Source: Closterium sp. Naga37s-1 | Lineage: Eukaryota; Streptophyta; Zygnematophyceae; Desmidiales; Closteriaceae | Length of the DNA stretch: 64,000 nt | Direction of reading: 5' to 3' | NCBI GenBank assembly: GCA_947471745.1 | Contig: CANJKZ010000115.1 | Location: 62,001-126,000, forward strand | Shown: piece after piece, positions 19,168 through 29,754 of the stretch | Layout of the letters: each line of letters starts with the position of its first letter | Numbering within the stretch: position 1 is the first letter of the stretch | Translations under genes and position numbers: made by a program | The notes under the pieces: model-generated | The model's input: only the letters and a program-made list of their open reading frames with translations | Databases searched by the model: none | Told to the model about the DNA's origin: nothing

Positions 19168-22100
19168 TCACCGGCTGCTGTCCTTGAGCCCCTCGAATGG
19201 CCCTCCCGCCCGCCCTTCCCCTTCCCCACGCTCATCCACCCTTCGCCGCCATGTCTGCCGCCCGTCCCTCCCGCCACCACCGCGTGACTCGCTGCCCTGC
19301 CCGCCCCCTGCAGGCCTCTCCTCCATACGCCCCCCCCTGCTCCAAGTGTCCCTACTTCCACTACCACCACCACGGCCACCACCACTGCCACTGCCACTGT
19401 ATATCCACCCCTCCTCACTCTCTCTGCTGCCCCAACCCTCATCCCCACTGCTCTCCCTCCCGGAACTCCCTCTGCTCCATCTGCCTCTGCCCCTGCTGCT
19501 CGTGCCTCTGCCGCGCCCACGACCCCTGCTGCTTGCAATCGAGTCATCATGCCGTGATCTCACACCAGCTGCCCCACCACCATTGCTGCCACTGCCTGCA
19601 TTGAAAGTGGCACCGGCAGCATCGGCATCAGCACTGTCATCATAATCAGCACCAGCAGCACCACGAGTAGCACCGCTTCCCATTTGGCCGGCCATACCTG
19701 CCGACCGCATGCGCGCCCCTCTGCTTACCACACCACCTACTGCTGCTGCGGCTCCCACCTCGCCCTCACCATCCGACCCTCCCGCCTCCTCCTGCGCGCC
19801 AGCCCCTCCTGCGCCTTTCTTCCCTGCCTGCGCAGCAGCGGCGAGCCTCTCCGCCTCGTGCGCCTGGCGGTCGGCCTCGGCCTGCTTGCCCCTCACGAGC
19901 TCCAGCACGGCCGCCAGCTCCACCAGCGGGATGGCACGCGGCAGCATGTTGCCGTACTTGCTGGGGGGGCAAGGGGTGCCATGCGGTGGACAGAGAAGCA
20001 GTGAGATGACCGGGGTGGGGCAGATGTGTTACTTGCTGAAGAGAGAGACTCGTAACAGACTGCATGCCCCACCACATACCTAAATCCCTCCCTTCATAAC
20101 CCACCCTCCCAAACTCACCCCTTGCCCACCACCTCCCCTACGAAGCCTCTCACTCGCTCCAGAGCCACCACCTGCGCAGCGTGCAGAGGGGCGCACAGGG
20201 AGCAGAGGGGCGCACAGGGAGCAGAGGGGCGCACATGAGGCATGGTATGGTAACAGAGGCATGTGAGGAGTTATGAGAGACAGAGAAGGAGGAAGTGGTG
20301 AGAGGCATAGAGGGGTGGTGAGAGGCATAGAGGGGTGGTGAGAGGCATGACAGTGCGGAATGGGGCTGGGCGCGGGATGGGGCAGGGCGCGAGATGGGGC
20401 AAGGCGCAGTGCAGCACCTGCTTGTAGAGGGCGCACCTGCTTGTAGAGGGCGCACCTGCTTGTAGAGGGCGCACCTGCTTGTAGAGGGCGCACCTGCTTG
20501 TAGAGGGCGCACCTGCTTGTAGAGGGCGGAGGACATGGTGCAGCGCACGTAGAGCACACATGGCTCTATGCGCTGCATGCCCGCCCCCAGGGGTGGAGGG
20601 GGGCCGCCCTCCTCCATGGCCGCTGCTGCCCGGCGCATTATGGTGGCGTGGTGCGAGGAGCGGATGGCCGGCACGAATATCTGCGATGAGCACATTGCCG
20701 TTGAAGGCATGCCAGTTGGACGTGGGAGAGCGGGGAGAGGGTGGAGAGGGAGAGACAGATGCAGGCATGACAGAAGGTGAGATGCGATAAGGGATAATTA
20801 AGAGGGGGAGAAGGATGAGCTACTAAGAGAGAGTGCATGGCCGCATGCACCAATGCCCAGTCAATGCAACTCCCCTTCCACACTCTCCTCCGCCCCCTTC
20901 CTCCTCTTCCCTCCCCAATCCCTTCACATTAATCCCGCCTTGCCCACTCGCCCTGCTCCACTCGCCTGCCCCCTGCCCCACCCCACGGAGCCACACGCAC
21001 CTCACACGGTTCACCCGGGCAGTGTGCGGCCAGGAGGGCGGTGATCTGCTGCTGCGCCTCGAACTCGCCCCCTCGGAAAGTGCCCACCTTCCACCACTGC
21101 ACGCCGCGCACCCTCATTGCCTCCACCGCATCGCCCACCTCCACCTCCACCTCCACCTGCGGCTGCTGCTGCGGCTGCTCAGAGCCTATTGCCTCGGCCA
21201 TGTCCCCCCGCGCCTGCACCACCTGCCCCTCTCCACCGCCTTCACCACCCACTACCGCCTCTCCCAGCCCCCCCTCCACCAGCAACCCCCCTTCACCTCC
21301 CCCATCCCCTGCACCACCACCCACTCCTTCCGCCTTCCCCTCCTCCCCTCCCGTCTCCCCAGCTGCCCCCTCCACCTTCCCCGCGTCCCCCTCTCCCTCC
21401 GGCGCCGTCTTCTTGCGGCGCCCACCGGGGTTGGCGGGGCGCTTTCTGAGCGGCGCCATGGCCGCCATCACCCGCTCCTCCTGCTGCCGCCTCCGCTGCT
21501 GCACCGCCTCGGGCTCCTGGCGGACATGGGGGACACGGGGGACACGGGGGAGTGGGGGACACGGGGGAGTGGGAGACACGGGGGAGTGAGGGACACGGGG
21601 GACGCGCGGGACATGGGGGCCAAGGGGGACAGGGGGGCCAGGGGGGACAGGGGGGACAGGGGGGACAGGGGGAAGGGGTGAGGGGTCGTGTGGATGGTAG
21701 TGTGTGAGTCGATGCATGTGTGTGGCGGATGAGAATGACCCAGCTGCTGCCAACCCAGAGTCTCAAGGGAGCGCACTGGTCTGTCCCGCCCGGCGCCCTC
21801 TGCTCCGGCGGCGAGATCAGGGTCATTCTCCGCGCAGCCACGCAGCTGAGAGGCGAGGCTACGGTTTTCCAGCGCTACCTGCCCGCGCATCTGCTAAAAC
21901 CCACTCAAACCCCCGCCGCCCAGCCAAGCAGCCTCGCAAGCCGCTCACCATCAGCCGCAATCGTCGCTCCTGCCGCCCCTTCCGCAGTTCCTTCCGCGAC
22001 AGCCCGCCCTCACCCTCGTCGCTGCCCTCACCGCCCTCACCGCCATCGCTGCCCTCCCCGCCGTCGCTGCCCTCGCTGCTCTCGCTACGCCCCCTCCCGT

Positions 22101-22485
22101 GCGCGGCGCCGCCCTCCGCCTCCACCAGCGCGCCCATCGCACGGTCGCCCTCGCTCTCAGCAGACCCCGCCTCCGCCGTCGCCGCCACCACGGCCCCCGC
22201 TATTGTCACTCTCCGCCTGGAGCTGGCCGGGGTGGCTCTCAGAGCGATTGGACGTGGATCGGCGCGGCCCAGAGACGAGAGGCATCGCGACGGGCGTTGC
22301 GCTCGGACAGCGGCGGAGAGGGTTGGTGCGACGCGCGAGTGCGGATGGCAGGCGGGCGGCAGCGCGGAGGCGATGTGGCTGCTCGGCGCGACGCGGTGCG
22401 ACGACGGCAGAAGCGGAGGGAGGCGCGGCGTGTAGCAGAGGGGATGACGGGCGGCGAGGGAGGACGAGGCGCGAATGGCCTCCAT
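19168..22485 (-). CDS. Predicted plastid-targeted NusG-like (NGN-domain) transcription factor, five exons
   Basis: Joining 22485-21949, 21516-21001, 20680-20513, 20171-20119 and 19960-19168 at GT-AG sites keeps one frame for 688 codons. Residues 1 to about 90 are a Ser/Arg/Ala/Pro-rich, acid-poor leader (MEAIRASSSLAARHPL) like a chloroplast transit peptide; an acidic linker follows. Residues about 318-440 fit a NusG NGN domain: VQWWKVGTFRGGEFEA (NusG: WY-V plus a conserved Glu), IFVPAIRS, RIEPCVLYVRCTMS, then ALERVRGFVGE and LPRAIPLVELAAVLEL; known NusG proteins have V--V-GFVG and P-P----E at these places. The NGN domain binds the RNA polymerase clamp, here presumably the plastid-encoded bacterial-type enzyme. 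No complete KOW domain follows. Instead the C-terminus is Gly/Ser/Arg rich (GRGRGRGTSSRGRGRW), perhaps RNA-binding, and ends GPFEGL, faintly like a KOW start. The NGN call rests on motif reading. Alternative: another plastid protein with a similar fold. Confidence 0.6.
20415..20528 (-). repeat. Six tandem 19-bp copies spanning the exon 3 / intron 3 splice donor
   Basis: Six exact plus-strand copies of CACCTGCTTGTAGAGGGCG. Read on the minus strand each holds CTCTACAAGCAG followed by GTGCGC, the end of exon 3 plus its GT donor. The intron therefore starts with five spare donors. As 19 is not a multiple of 3, most alternative choices shift the frame, but using the fourth copy adds 57 nt and keeps it. 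Confidence 0.9.
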
Positions 22486-23370
22486 GAGGACGGAACAACT
22501 GTGGCTTCGCGATAACGTAATCTGGTGGTGTGGTGGTGCGTTTCAGTGTGGGTTCTTGCGTTAAAGCCCAATTGTCAAATTTAGAATCCTAGCTTGCAAA
22601 CTTGGTATACACTCTCTCGAGATGTTCCGATTTGAGTGCAATTGACTACATGAGAGAAGGCACGAGCGAACATTATTAGCGAACACCAATGTAACAGTGA
22701 CGCGCGAATATTGGGATATGCTCGCGGCGAGGTTTCGGAGGCGTGTGGCTCGGACGCGATGGCGCGAATGTAGCGGATGGGCGAATCTCGCGATGTGTGT
22801 GTGTGTGTGTGTTTGTTTTTGTTTTTTTTGTTTTTTTAATCAAAAGAACGGTCGTGGGGTGGGTGAAAAGAGTTGTACTTAGTGTATACGAACGTGCGCC
22901 TATGTCTCCGAAACAGGCCCTATTTTATCAGAATAAAATATCCTGATTACACTGATTTCAGTATTAGTGAAGGGGTGCATGACTGAAAAAACAATACCGT
23001 ATTATATGAGATATAGCCCTGATCAGTCAGTTTTTTAACGCATAAGCACCATGAGATGCCAGGATTGTAGTGTACCCCCAGCACTGATTCGTCAGTATCC
23101 TGTAAAAAAATACAGTGAAATGTGTTGTATCGGAAAAAAAATAATTAAGGGGCCAACGTACAAAACCAACGACATATATACAGCAGAAAACACAGGCCGC
23201 GATTTTTTTTCGCCCCGCTGTACCTGCACCCCGGCAATATACACGTCATGTCAGGGGTTATGAGCCAATCATTGTTCGCCGCAAGCCGAAAACCACTCCA
23301 CACGGCACCGGAACATTACCGCGTCAGCATGAAGCAATACGACGCGCTTCGCACCTGCCATTCAATCGTG
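22486..23370. other. Promoter-side spacer of the NusG-like gene
   Basis: About 880 bases, increasingly AT-rich. It contains a (GT)n tract near 22797-22812 followed by T-rich sequence, and short direct and inverted motifs around CACTGATT and CTGATTCGTCAG (22950-23100). No supported gene. Confidence 0.4.
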
Positions 23371-23387
23371 GCATGTGTCAAAGGTAG

Positions 23388-26300
23388 CAGGCTGAGAGGG
23401 TATGCGAGGTCAGGTCGTGTGCACGTCATCAAGTACATGAGGCAGCCCAAAAGCTCTGGATACAGACCACTCGGCTCTACGGACTCGTCCGAAGGTGGAG
23501 CTGAGAGTGAATGGCCTGTAGGCAGAGGAGTGGGCAGTGGCGAGGAGAACCGAAAGCCGAAGCGCTGAAGGACCTGCTGCACCATGTGTAACTGGGTCAG
23601 AGTGATGGTGCGCCGTGCTCTGTCGCGGGTGATATGCAAGCCAAGATAGCTCCGCAGTTCACCTTGGTCAGTGCAGGTGTGTCTCTTCTGCAGCTCCACC
23701 TTCACTAGTGCCAGTGCCTCAGTGTCAGCAGTAGCAAAGACCAAGTCGTTGACGTACACGAGGATGTAGAACGGCGGCAGAGAAGTGTCAGTGCGCAGAA
23801 ACAGCGACGGGTCAGCAGTCGAGGGAGCGAAACCAAGAGCCGCAAGTGTCGTCCTCAGTGTGTCGTGCCACTTACGGGGCGCCTGACGCAGACCGTAGAC
23901 AGGCCGCCGGAGGCTCCACTGGGTACCCTCAGGAAACGACCCAGTGAAGCCACGTGGGCGGCGCAGCCAGATCGTCTCGTGAAGGCTGTTGTGCAAGAAG
24001 GCTGTCCAGATTTCGAGGGAGTGCAGCTCGTAGTCACGCTGTGTTGCAACGATTAGTAACACCCGAAGAGTGGTCATCTTCGGGGTGGGGGAGAAGGTCT
24101 GGAAGAAGTCCAACCCCTCACGTTGACTGAAGCCTCGTGAAACGTAACGCGCCTTGAAGGCAGGCGGAGAACCCGGCGGCCGCTTGACTCTGAAAATCCA
24201 CATGTCATCGACTATGTTCGCCCCAGGGGGGGAACTGCGTCGACGTAGGTGCCTGTGGACTTCCAGGAAGCCATCTCTGCATCCATGGCTATCTGCCACT
24301 GAGAGGAGTACGGACACGTGATTGCCTCTGAGTAAGAGCGCGGGGTCGGGATGTCTAGTGCATCCGGGTCTCCCTAAGGGCAAAGCAGCATGGCAGCGAG
24401 ATGAGGTGCAGCAGCTGCTAGGCACTCCAGCTCAAACTGCCTGTCCTCAAGGACGTCACAGTCAAGGGCAAGCTCACCACTGACGGACGGAGGACAGTCA
24501 GAGTAAAAAACAAGACTCGCAGCGTAGTCAAGGCGGCACAGAGCAGCAAAGTCAACGAGCTTAGTGACAAAGGCAGACGCAGCAGGAGACGAAAACGTAG
24601 GGTCAGTCACAGCCGTGGCAAGAAGACGAGTGACAGTCGGACTGACAGCACGAACAAGGTCAAACTCAGAGTCAGGAACGTGAAGAAGAGAAGACGCAGG
24701 AGGTGACAGCAGGACAACACGCTGTGGAACAAAGGAAGGACGAAGTGCCATAGTGTGAGTGCCTGGGACAGGTGGAGGACGAGGATGGGCAACACGACGA
24801 GTACGAACAGGTGTGGAAGCACGAGACGCATGCTCTCGACTCTCTGTCAGGGACTCTGTCACCTTAGTGTAAGGAGTAGGAGCAGGCAGCGGGGAGTCTG
24901 GCAGTAACTGTGTCTGAGACTGGTCAGTCGGTGGGAACAGTATCGGAGGAGTAGTACCAGTGACAGGGAACTCAGTAACAGCAGGTGGGAGAATGAGAAG
25001 GTGGCGAAGCGCAGACGGCTGCTACTGAGTAGTCGCACCCCCAGAACCTCCAGCTCCAGTACGAGAACTTCCAGCACCAGCACCTCCAGCACTAGGACCT
25101 CCAGCTCCAATAGTAACAACACCCCCAGCACCAGCACCTCCAGCTCCACCACCGGGCCTGCCCCACCGGACAGCCCACTCGCGAAGCTGCTGCGGCGAGG
25201 GAGTCTCCTGCCTACTATCACCAGGAACTCCTGCACCAGTACCTCCAGCACCTCCAACTCCAGTACCTCCAGAAGTAGCACCTCCAGTGCTAGTACCTCC
25301 AGCACCAGTACCTCCAGCACCTCCAACTCCAGTACCTCCAGCACCAGCACCTCCAGCACCAGCACCTCGAGCACCAGCACCTCCAGCTCCAGTACCTCCA
25401 GCACCAGCACCTCCAGCTCCGCCACCGGGGCTGCCCACCGGACAGCCCACTCTCAAAGCTGATGTGGCGAGAGAGTCTCCTGTCTACTCGGCTGCCGCTG
25501 ACGTCCACTCCCAGAGTCTCCAGTAGGAGTACCCACAACTCGACCACCAGTAGGATACTCAGCACCCCTAGGACTAGCACCCGCAGAGTCCGCACCCCCA
25601 GTGTCACCACCTCCTGCAGCACCAGAGTCCACAGCGACTGGCTGCAGAGGCGGTGAAGACGGTCGAGGCGGAAACCCAGGAGGGGTCTCCAAGCGCGGTG
25701 TGCGGCGAGTGGCCGCTGTGTCGTCAGCAGCTGGGTCACACCCCTCAGTTGGGCCCCCTAAGCTGGGCCAGAGGTGTCGGAGGAGACCTCCAACGGCGCA
25801 ACCAAGGGGGGTGGGTCAACCTGAGGGAGCAGGACCCTGAGGGGGGAGGAGGGCTACAGGGGGGGGGGTCGGGAACAAGGAAGAGAGGCGGGAGGGGTAC
25901 GGGGGAACTGCGGTGGGGGTGAAGACGGTAGAAGCAAACAGACTCGTCAAAAGTGACGTCGCGGGAGGACAGCACACGGCGAGAACCCGGGTGGTAAAAC
26001 TGCAAGGGCGGTGCGTCGGTGGGAAATCCAAGGAAGACGCAGCGAAGAGTGCGCGGAGAGAGCTTGCCCGCGGGAGGATCGCGGACAAGAGCAAGGGAAC
26101 CCCAGACCCGAAACGCCGACACATCACCAACCTCTCCCGTCCGACGTAGAGTAGGGGAGGTCTCCGGGTGGGAGACACGGGGCCAAAGGTTGAGCTGCTG
26201 TGCGGCGTATCGGACCGCAAACGGCCACAGAAAATGGGGAGCAGCCGCATGGATAATGGAGGTGCGAGCAACCTTCATGACCAAGCCAATGCGGTGCTCT

Positions 26301-28571
26301 GCAATCCCAATCTGCTGTGGAGAGGCCGGAAGCGTGAACGACTGGGTGATGCCCTCAGTACCAAAGAAGTCCTTGAGGAGGCGGGAGGAAAACTCACCAC
26401 CTCGGTCAGAGTGCAGCCGCAGGACCGGGAGGTCCTGCCGGAACCGAGCGCTAAGCTGGAGACGGACAGCGCGGATCCAGCGGATCAAAACATTGTGGAC
26501 ATCTGCCTTGCTCTGCAAGGGGAAGACCGTGGTGTAGCGCATGTAGTCGTCAACAACCAGCAGAAAGTAGCACTTGCCGCCCTGTCCAGTGACGTGGGCG
26601 GGGCCCCACACGTCCATGTAGAGGGTCTGCAGAGGAGCAGTGGTCGGAGGAAACTCGGAGGAGTGAGGAGCGGCGCACTGCCGCCCCTCGACGCACAAGC
26701 CGCAGCGAACTGACCCGACGCAGCTACCTGACTTGTCTCAGCCACCTGTGCAGACTCAGTGGTCAGTGTGTACAGGCCACACCCAGGCCTCCGAGTGAAC
26801 GCGGCGAGGTGCTCACCAGTGTGTGAGTCCGTACAGATCGCCACGAGCTCTCCCCCAGGTGTGGTGGTAGTGACCAACTGGTCCTGGAGGAGAGCGGTAG
26901 CCACCAAATTCTTAGCGAACGAGGGAGGTGGAGACCTATGAGGGAGCCGGAGGGGGCTGCCGGACACGGGAGAACAGTGGAGCCACGTGCAACTACTGGG
27001 CCACCGGAGGGGTCGGCCAGAGTGACAGTGACAGGGGCTGTGAGTGGTGTGACTGTGGTGAAGTCGCGGAACAAGCAGCGAGACGCGCCTAAGTCTAGAG
27101 TGAAAGTGTGCAAGGCCTCCTCAGGCGCTACACCTGTGCTAGCTGAGTCGCAAGCACCTAGACTAGCAGCCTCTACACTAGAAGCTCTAGGCACATACGA
27201 GTAAGAGTCACCCTCGACACTAGCAGAAGCAACATACATTGCATACATGCCAGCATGGATCACGTCCCAATCACAGGCAAACACATCGATGTCCTTCTTG
27301 AGCAAGACTAACCAATCTGGATTCTTTAGCTACTCACCATGCTCCGCACGATACAGGTTGTCAATGCGAAAGAAGCAGCGAGGCTCCGTGTGGTCCGTGC
27401 GGCCGCAAGTCGCTCCAGGCTGACTTGTGTGTCGGACGTACGGGCAGCGAACTGGGCCACCTGAGCTGCCACGCCGGACCGCCCACTCACGAAGCTGCTG
27501 CGGCGAGAGCGGCACATGCCGACTCAGCTGCTGCTGCTGTCCACACCCAGAGCCGCCGCCACCACCCGCTGCACCACCAGACGCAGCAGTACGAGTAGCC
27601 GAACCTCCAGCTCCGCCCCTGCCAGCTCCACCCCGAGTGCCACCCCCACCCCCTCCACCACCCCCACTGCTCCCACCACCCCCTCCGCCTCCACTGCCGT
27701 CGCCACCTCCTCCTCCCCCACCACCACCACCACCCCCGCCACCACCACCGCTAACCCCGCCACCCCCACCACCCCCACCCTTGCCACCCTTGCCCTTGCT
27801 GCTGCGGCGCCTCCCACTAGGAGCAGACGCATCACCGACCTCCTCAGCACGAAGGAAATCCACAGCAGCAGCAGAGGCAACAGACGGCGCGAGCAGGGAG
27901 GGGGAGCTCCCCTCAAAGACAGAGGGGAGGGGAGTGCCACGGGAGGCAGCGACAGCTAGGGCAGCGGACTCAGCGTCTAAGAGACGGGTCTCGAACGATG
28001 CTAGGGTGACCTTAATGGGGTGTAGGGCGAGAAAGTGTTCTCGAACAGCACGAAGGGAGTCCGGGAGGCAGGTCATGAGGAAGTAGAGAGTGAGGTACAT
28101 GGGGGGCTTGTTCTCAGCCAGAAAGTCGGACTCGAGAGTGGCACGGTAGCGGGTGTCAAGGGAGCGCATGTGAGTTATGAGGTCAGCTACAGTGGTGAGG
28201 TCTGGCAGCTCAGGAAAGAGGAACGGCAGCGCCAGACGACCTATAGTTGCAGAAGACGGGGAGGAGTAGCGCTTGACTACAGTGTCATAAACTGCCTTGG
28301 CCGTCTTAAGCTGGCGAAAATGGGTGCGCTGGTCTAGCGGAAGGTGACTACGGACAGCAAGAGCGGCAGAATCGTCGCGAGAAGTCCACTGGGACCGGGC
28401 TACGCGGTCAGCTGAGCCAGCAGGGGCATCGAGGGACCCCGAGGTATGCTCAAAGAGCGAGACATCCTCCCTAGTAACGCTCTGCAGGTACCAGTGGAGG
28501 TCCTCTAACCAGGACTCAAAATCTATCGGGTGGCCCTCGGCGTCAAAGGTGAGCACAGTGGGAGTCGCCAT
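23388..28571 (-). pseudogene. copia-B gag-pol, multiply broken
   Basis: Gag starts at 28571 (MATPTVLTFDAEG) and is open to a TAG at 27332-27330. It includes a long Gly tract (about 27650-27780) and the expanded zinc knuckle (CPYVRHT, then CGRTDHTEPRC). The same frame resumes with protease (LDLGASRC, where the active-site motif is normally DSGAS), then frameshifts near 26940. The integrase core (26698-25745) keeps MDVWGP and HSDRGGEF but has IGIAEHR for NGVAERR. The HHCC domain normally before it is missing. A linker of Gly/Ala/Thr repeats follows, then polymerase (24425 down) in which YVDD is YVND (Asn codon at 23750-23748) and motif A is LEIWTAFL. It ends at RPDLAYPLSLL, before RNase H. Confidence 0.85.
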
Positions 28572-28574
28572 AGC

Positions 28575-29280
28575 AGCAGGAACGGCAGCGACAACAGCAG
28601 CGGCAGCGGCGGCAGTAGCGGTAGTAAGGGCAACAACAGTAGCAGCAGAAGCGGCAATAAGGGCGGCAGCAAAGGCGGCTCGCAGTTCAGCTCAGTAGGG
28701 CGGCTCGGCTGGGCGGCTGTAGCGCAGGCAGGGCAGCTGGCTGGAAGCAGCAGCAGGCGGGAGCGCCGGCAACGGGACAGGGCGCGAGCTGGCGGCGCAG
28801 CAGCGCAGGACAGTGCAGGGAGCGGGTGGCGCAGGGCAATGCGAGGGCGGTTCAGGGAGGGCGCACTCAGGCGGCGCAGGGCAGGGCAGGCACGCGCGTA
28901 ATGCAGCGCGTAGGGCAGCGGAGGGCGGGCCGGCAGTGCGCAGGCAGCGTGCAGGCGGTCACGGGCAGCCCATGGCAGCGCGTAGGCAATGCGGGCTGCG
29001 CGTGGTCAGGGCGGGTAGCGTGCGGGCGGCGTGCGGGCTGCACACGGTCAGCGCGGGCAGCTCGTGGGCGGCGTGCGGGCAGCGCGCGGGCAGCGCGAGT
29101 AGCGTGCGGGGCAGTGGGCGGGCGGGGGCACTGGACAGCGCGGCAGCGCGCGGGTTTGGCCAGGGCAACACGACAGCGCGCTGGGCAGGGCAGGGCAGCA
29201 GCGCGACAGCGTACTGGGCAGGGCAGAAACTTCGGGCAGGGCAGGGCAAAAAGGAACAACGGGCAGGACGGAACTAACGG
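28575..29280 (-). repeat. Repetitive GC-rich leader of copia-B
   Basis: The region between the gag start and the primer-binding site is built of GCAGCGCGCGGGCAG-like and AGCAGCGGCAG-like repeats. Arg/Ala/Gly-rich open frames here are repeat artefacts. It occupies the same place as the copia-A and copia-C leaders. Confidence 0.7.
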
Positions 29281-29327
29281 TGGGCCCTAAAAAAAACGGT
29301 CCTAGAACTGAACCTACTCTGAAACCA

Positions 29328-29452
29328 TGTCAAAGGTAGGAAACATGAATGATTGACTAAGGAATGGAAGGGGTACATATCATGACCTAAAAGTGTTGTA
29401 CTCACTAATGAGTACCCCAATATAGTCTACAGCATATGTATAACATTTTACA
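29328..29452 (-). repeat. copia-B 5' LTR (125 bp)
   Basis: On the plus strand it begins TGTCAAAGGTAGGAAAC and ends ACATTTTACA, followed by the target duplication GCATG. The primer-binding site lies directly beside it (CTCTGAAACCA on the plus strand). Confidence 0.88.
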
Positions 29453-29754
29453 GCATGGCCTCTGCTAGGTTGAATGGTCCTGGTCCTGCCATTGATGGCG
29501 AACGTTCTGGAACAAGGGTTTCCAGAGCTATCCGCCGTGCGAGTTCCCACCACGCCATCGTCATGGCGCCATGGCATGACAACCTGTGGTCTGGATCAAC
29601 CTTGCGAACGGGTCCATGCCCTTTCTGCTCCAACCCGTTCTTGCAGCAGCATCAACCCCCCCCCTACGTTCATTCTTGCTAGTTTCTTTCACTAGAGTTT
29701 TTCCAAAATCCTCTACGGCGTATCTCACAGCGCGTTCCCATAAACAGATCATCC

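Larger units (their letters stand above)
23376..29452 (-). mobile_element. Ty1/copia retrotransposon copia-B with internal 3' deletion
   Basis: Bounded by a perfect 5-bp target duplication GCATG (23371-23375 and 29453-29457). Minus-strand order: LTR (29452-29328), primer-binding site TGGTTTCAGAG, GC-rich repeat leader, gag, protease, integrase, linker, partial reverse transcriptase. At the 3' side only 12 bases of LTR remain (TGTCAAAGGTAG, 23376-23387, identical to the start of the intact LTR), joined to reverse-transcriptase sequence. One deletion thus removed the rest of the polymerase, RNase H and nearly all the 3' LTR. Confidence 0.88.

Noticed and set aside
20080..21890. Several Pro/Ser/His-rich frames on both strands over the NusG-like locus
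   Set aside because: They run through introns and ignore good splice sites; the spliced model keeps frame across all five exons and gives a coherent domain.
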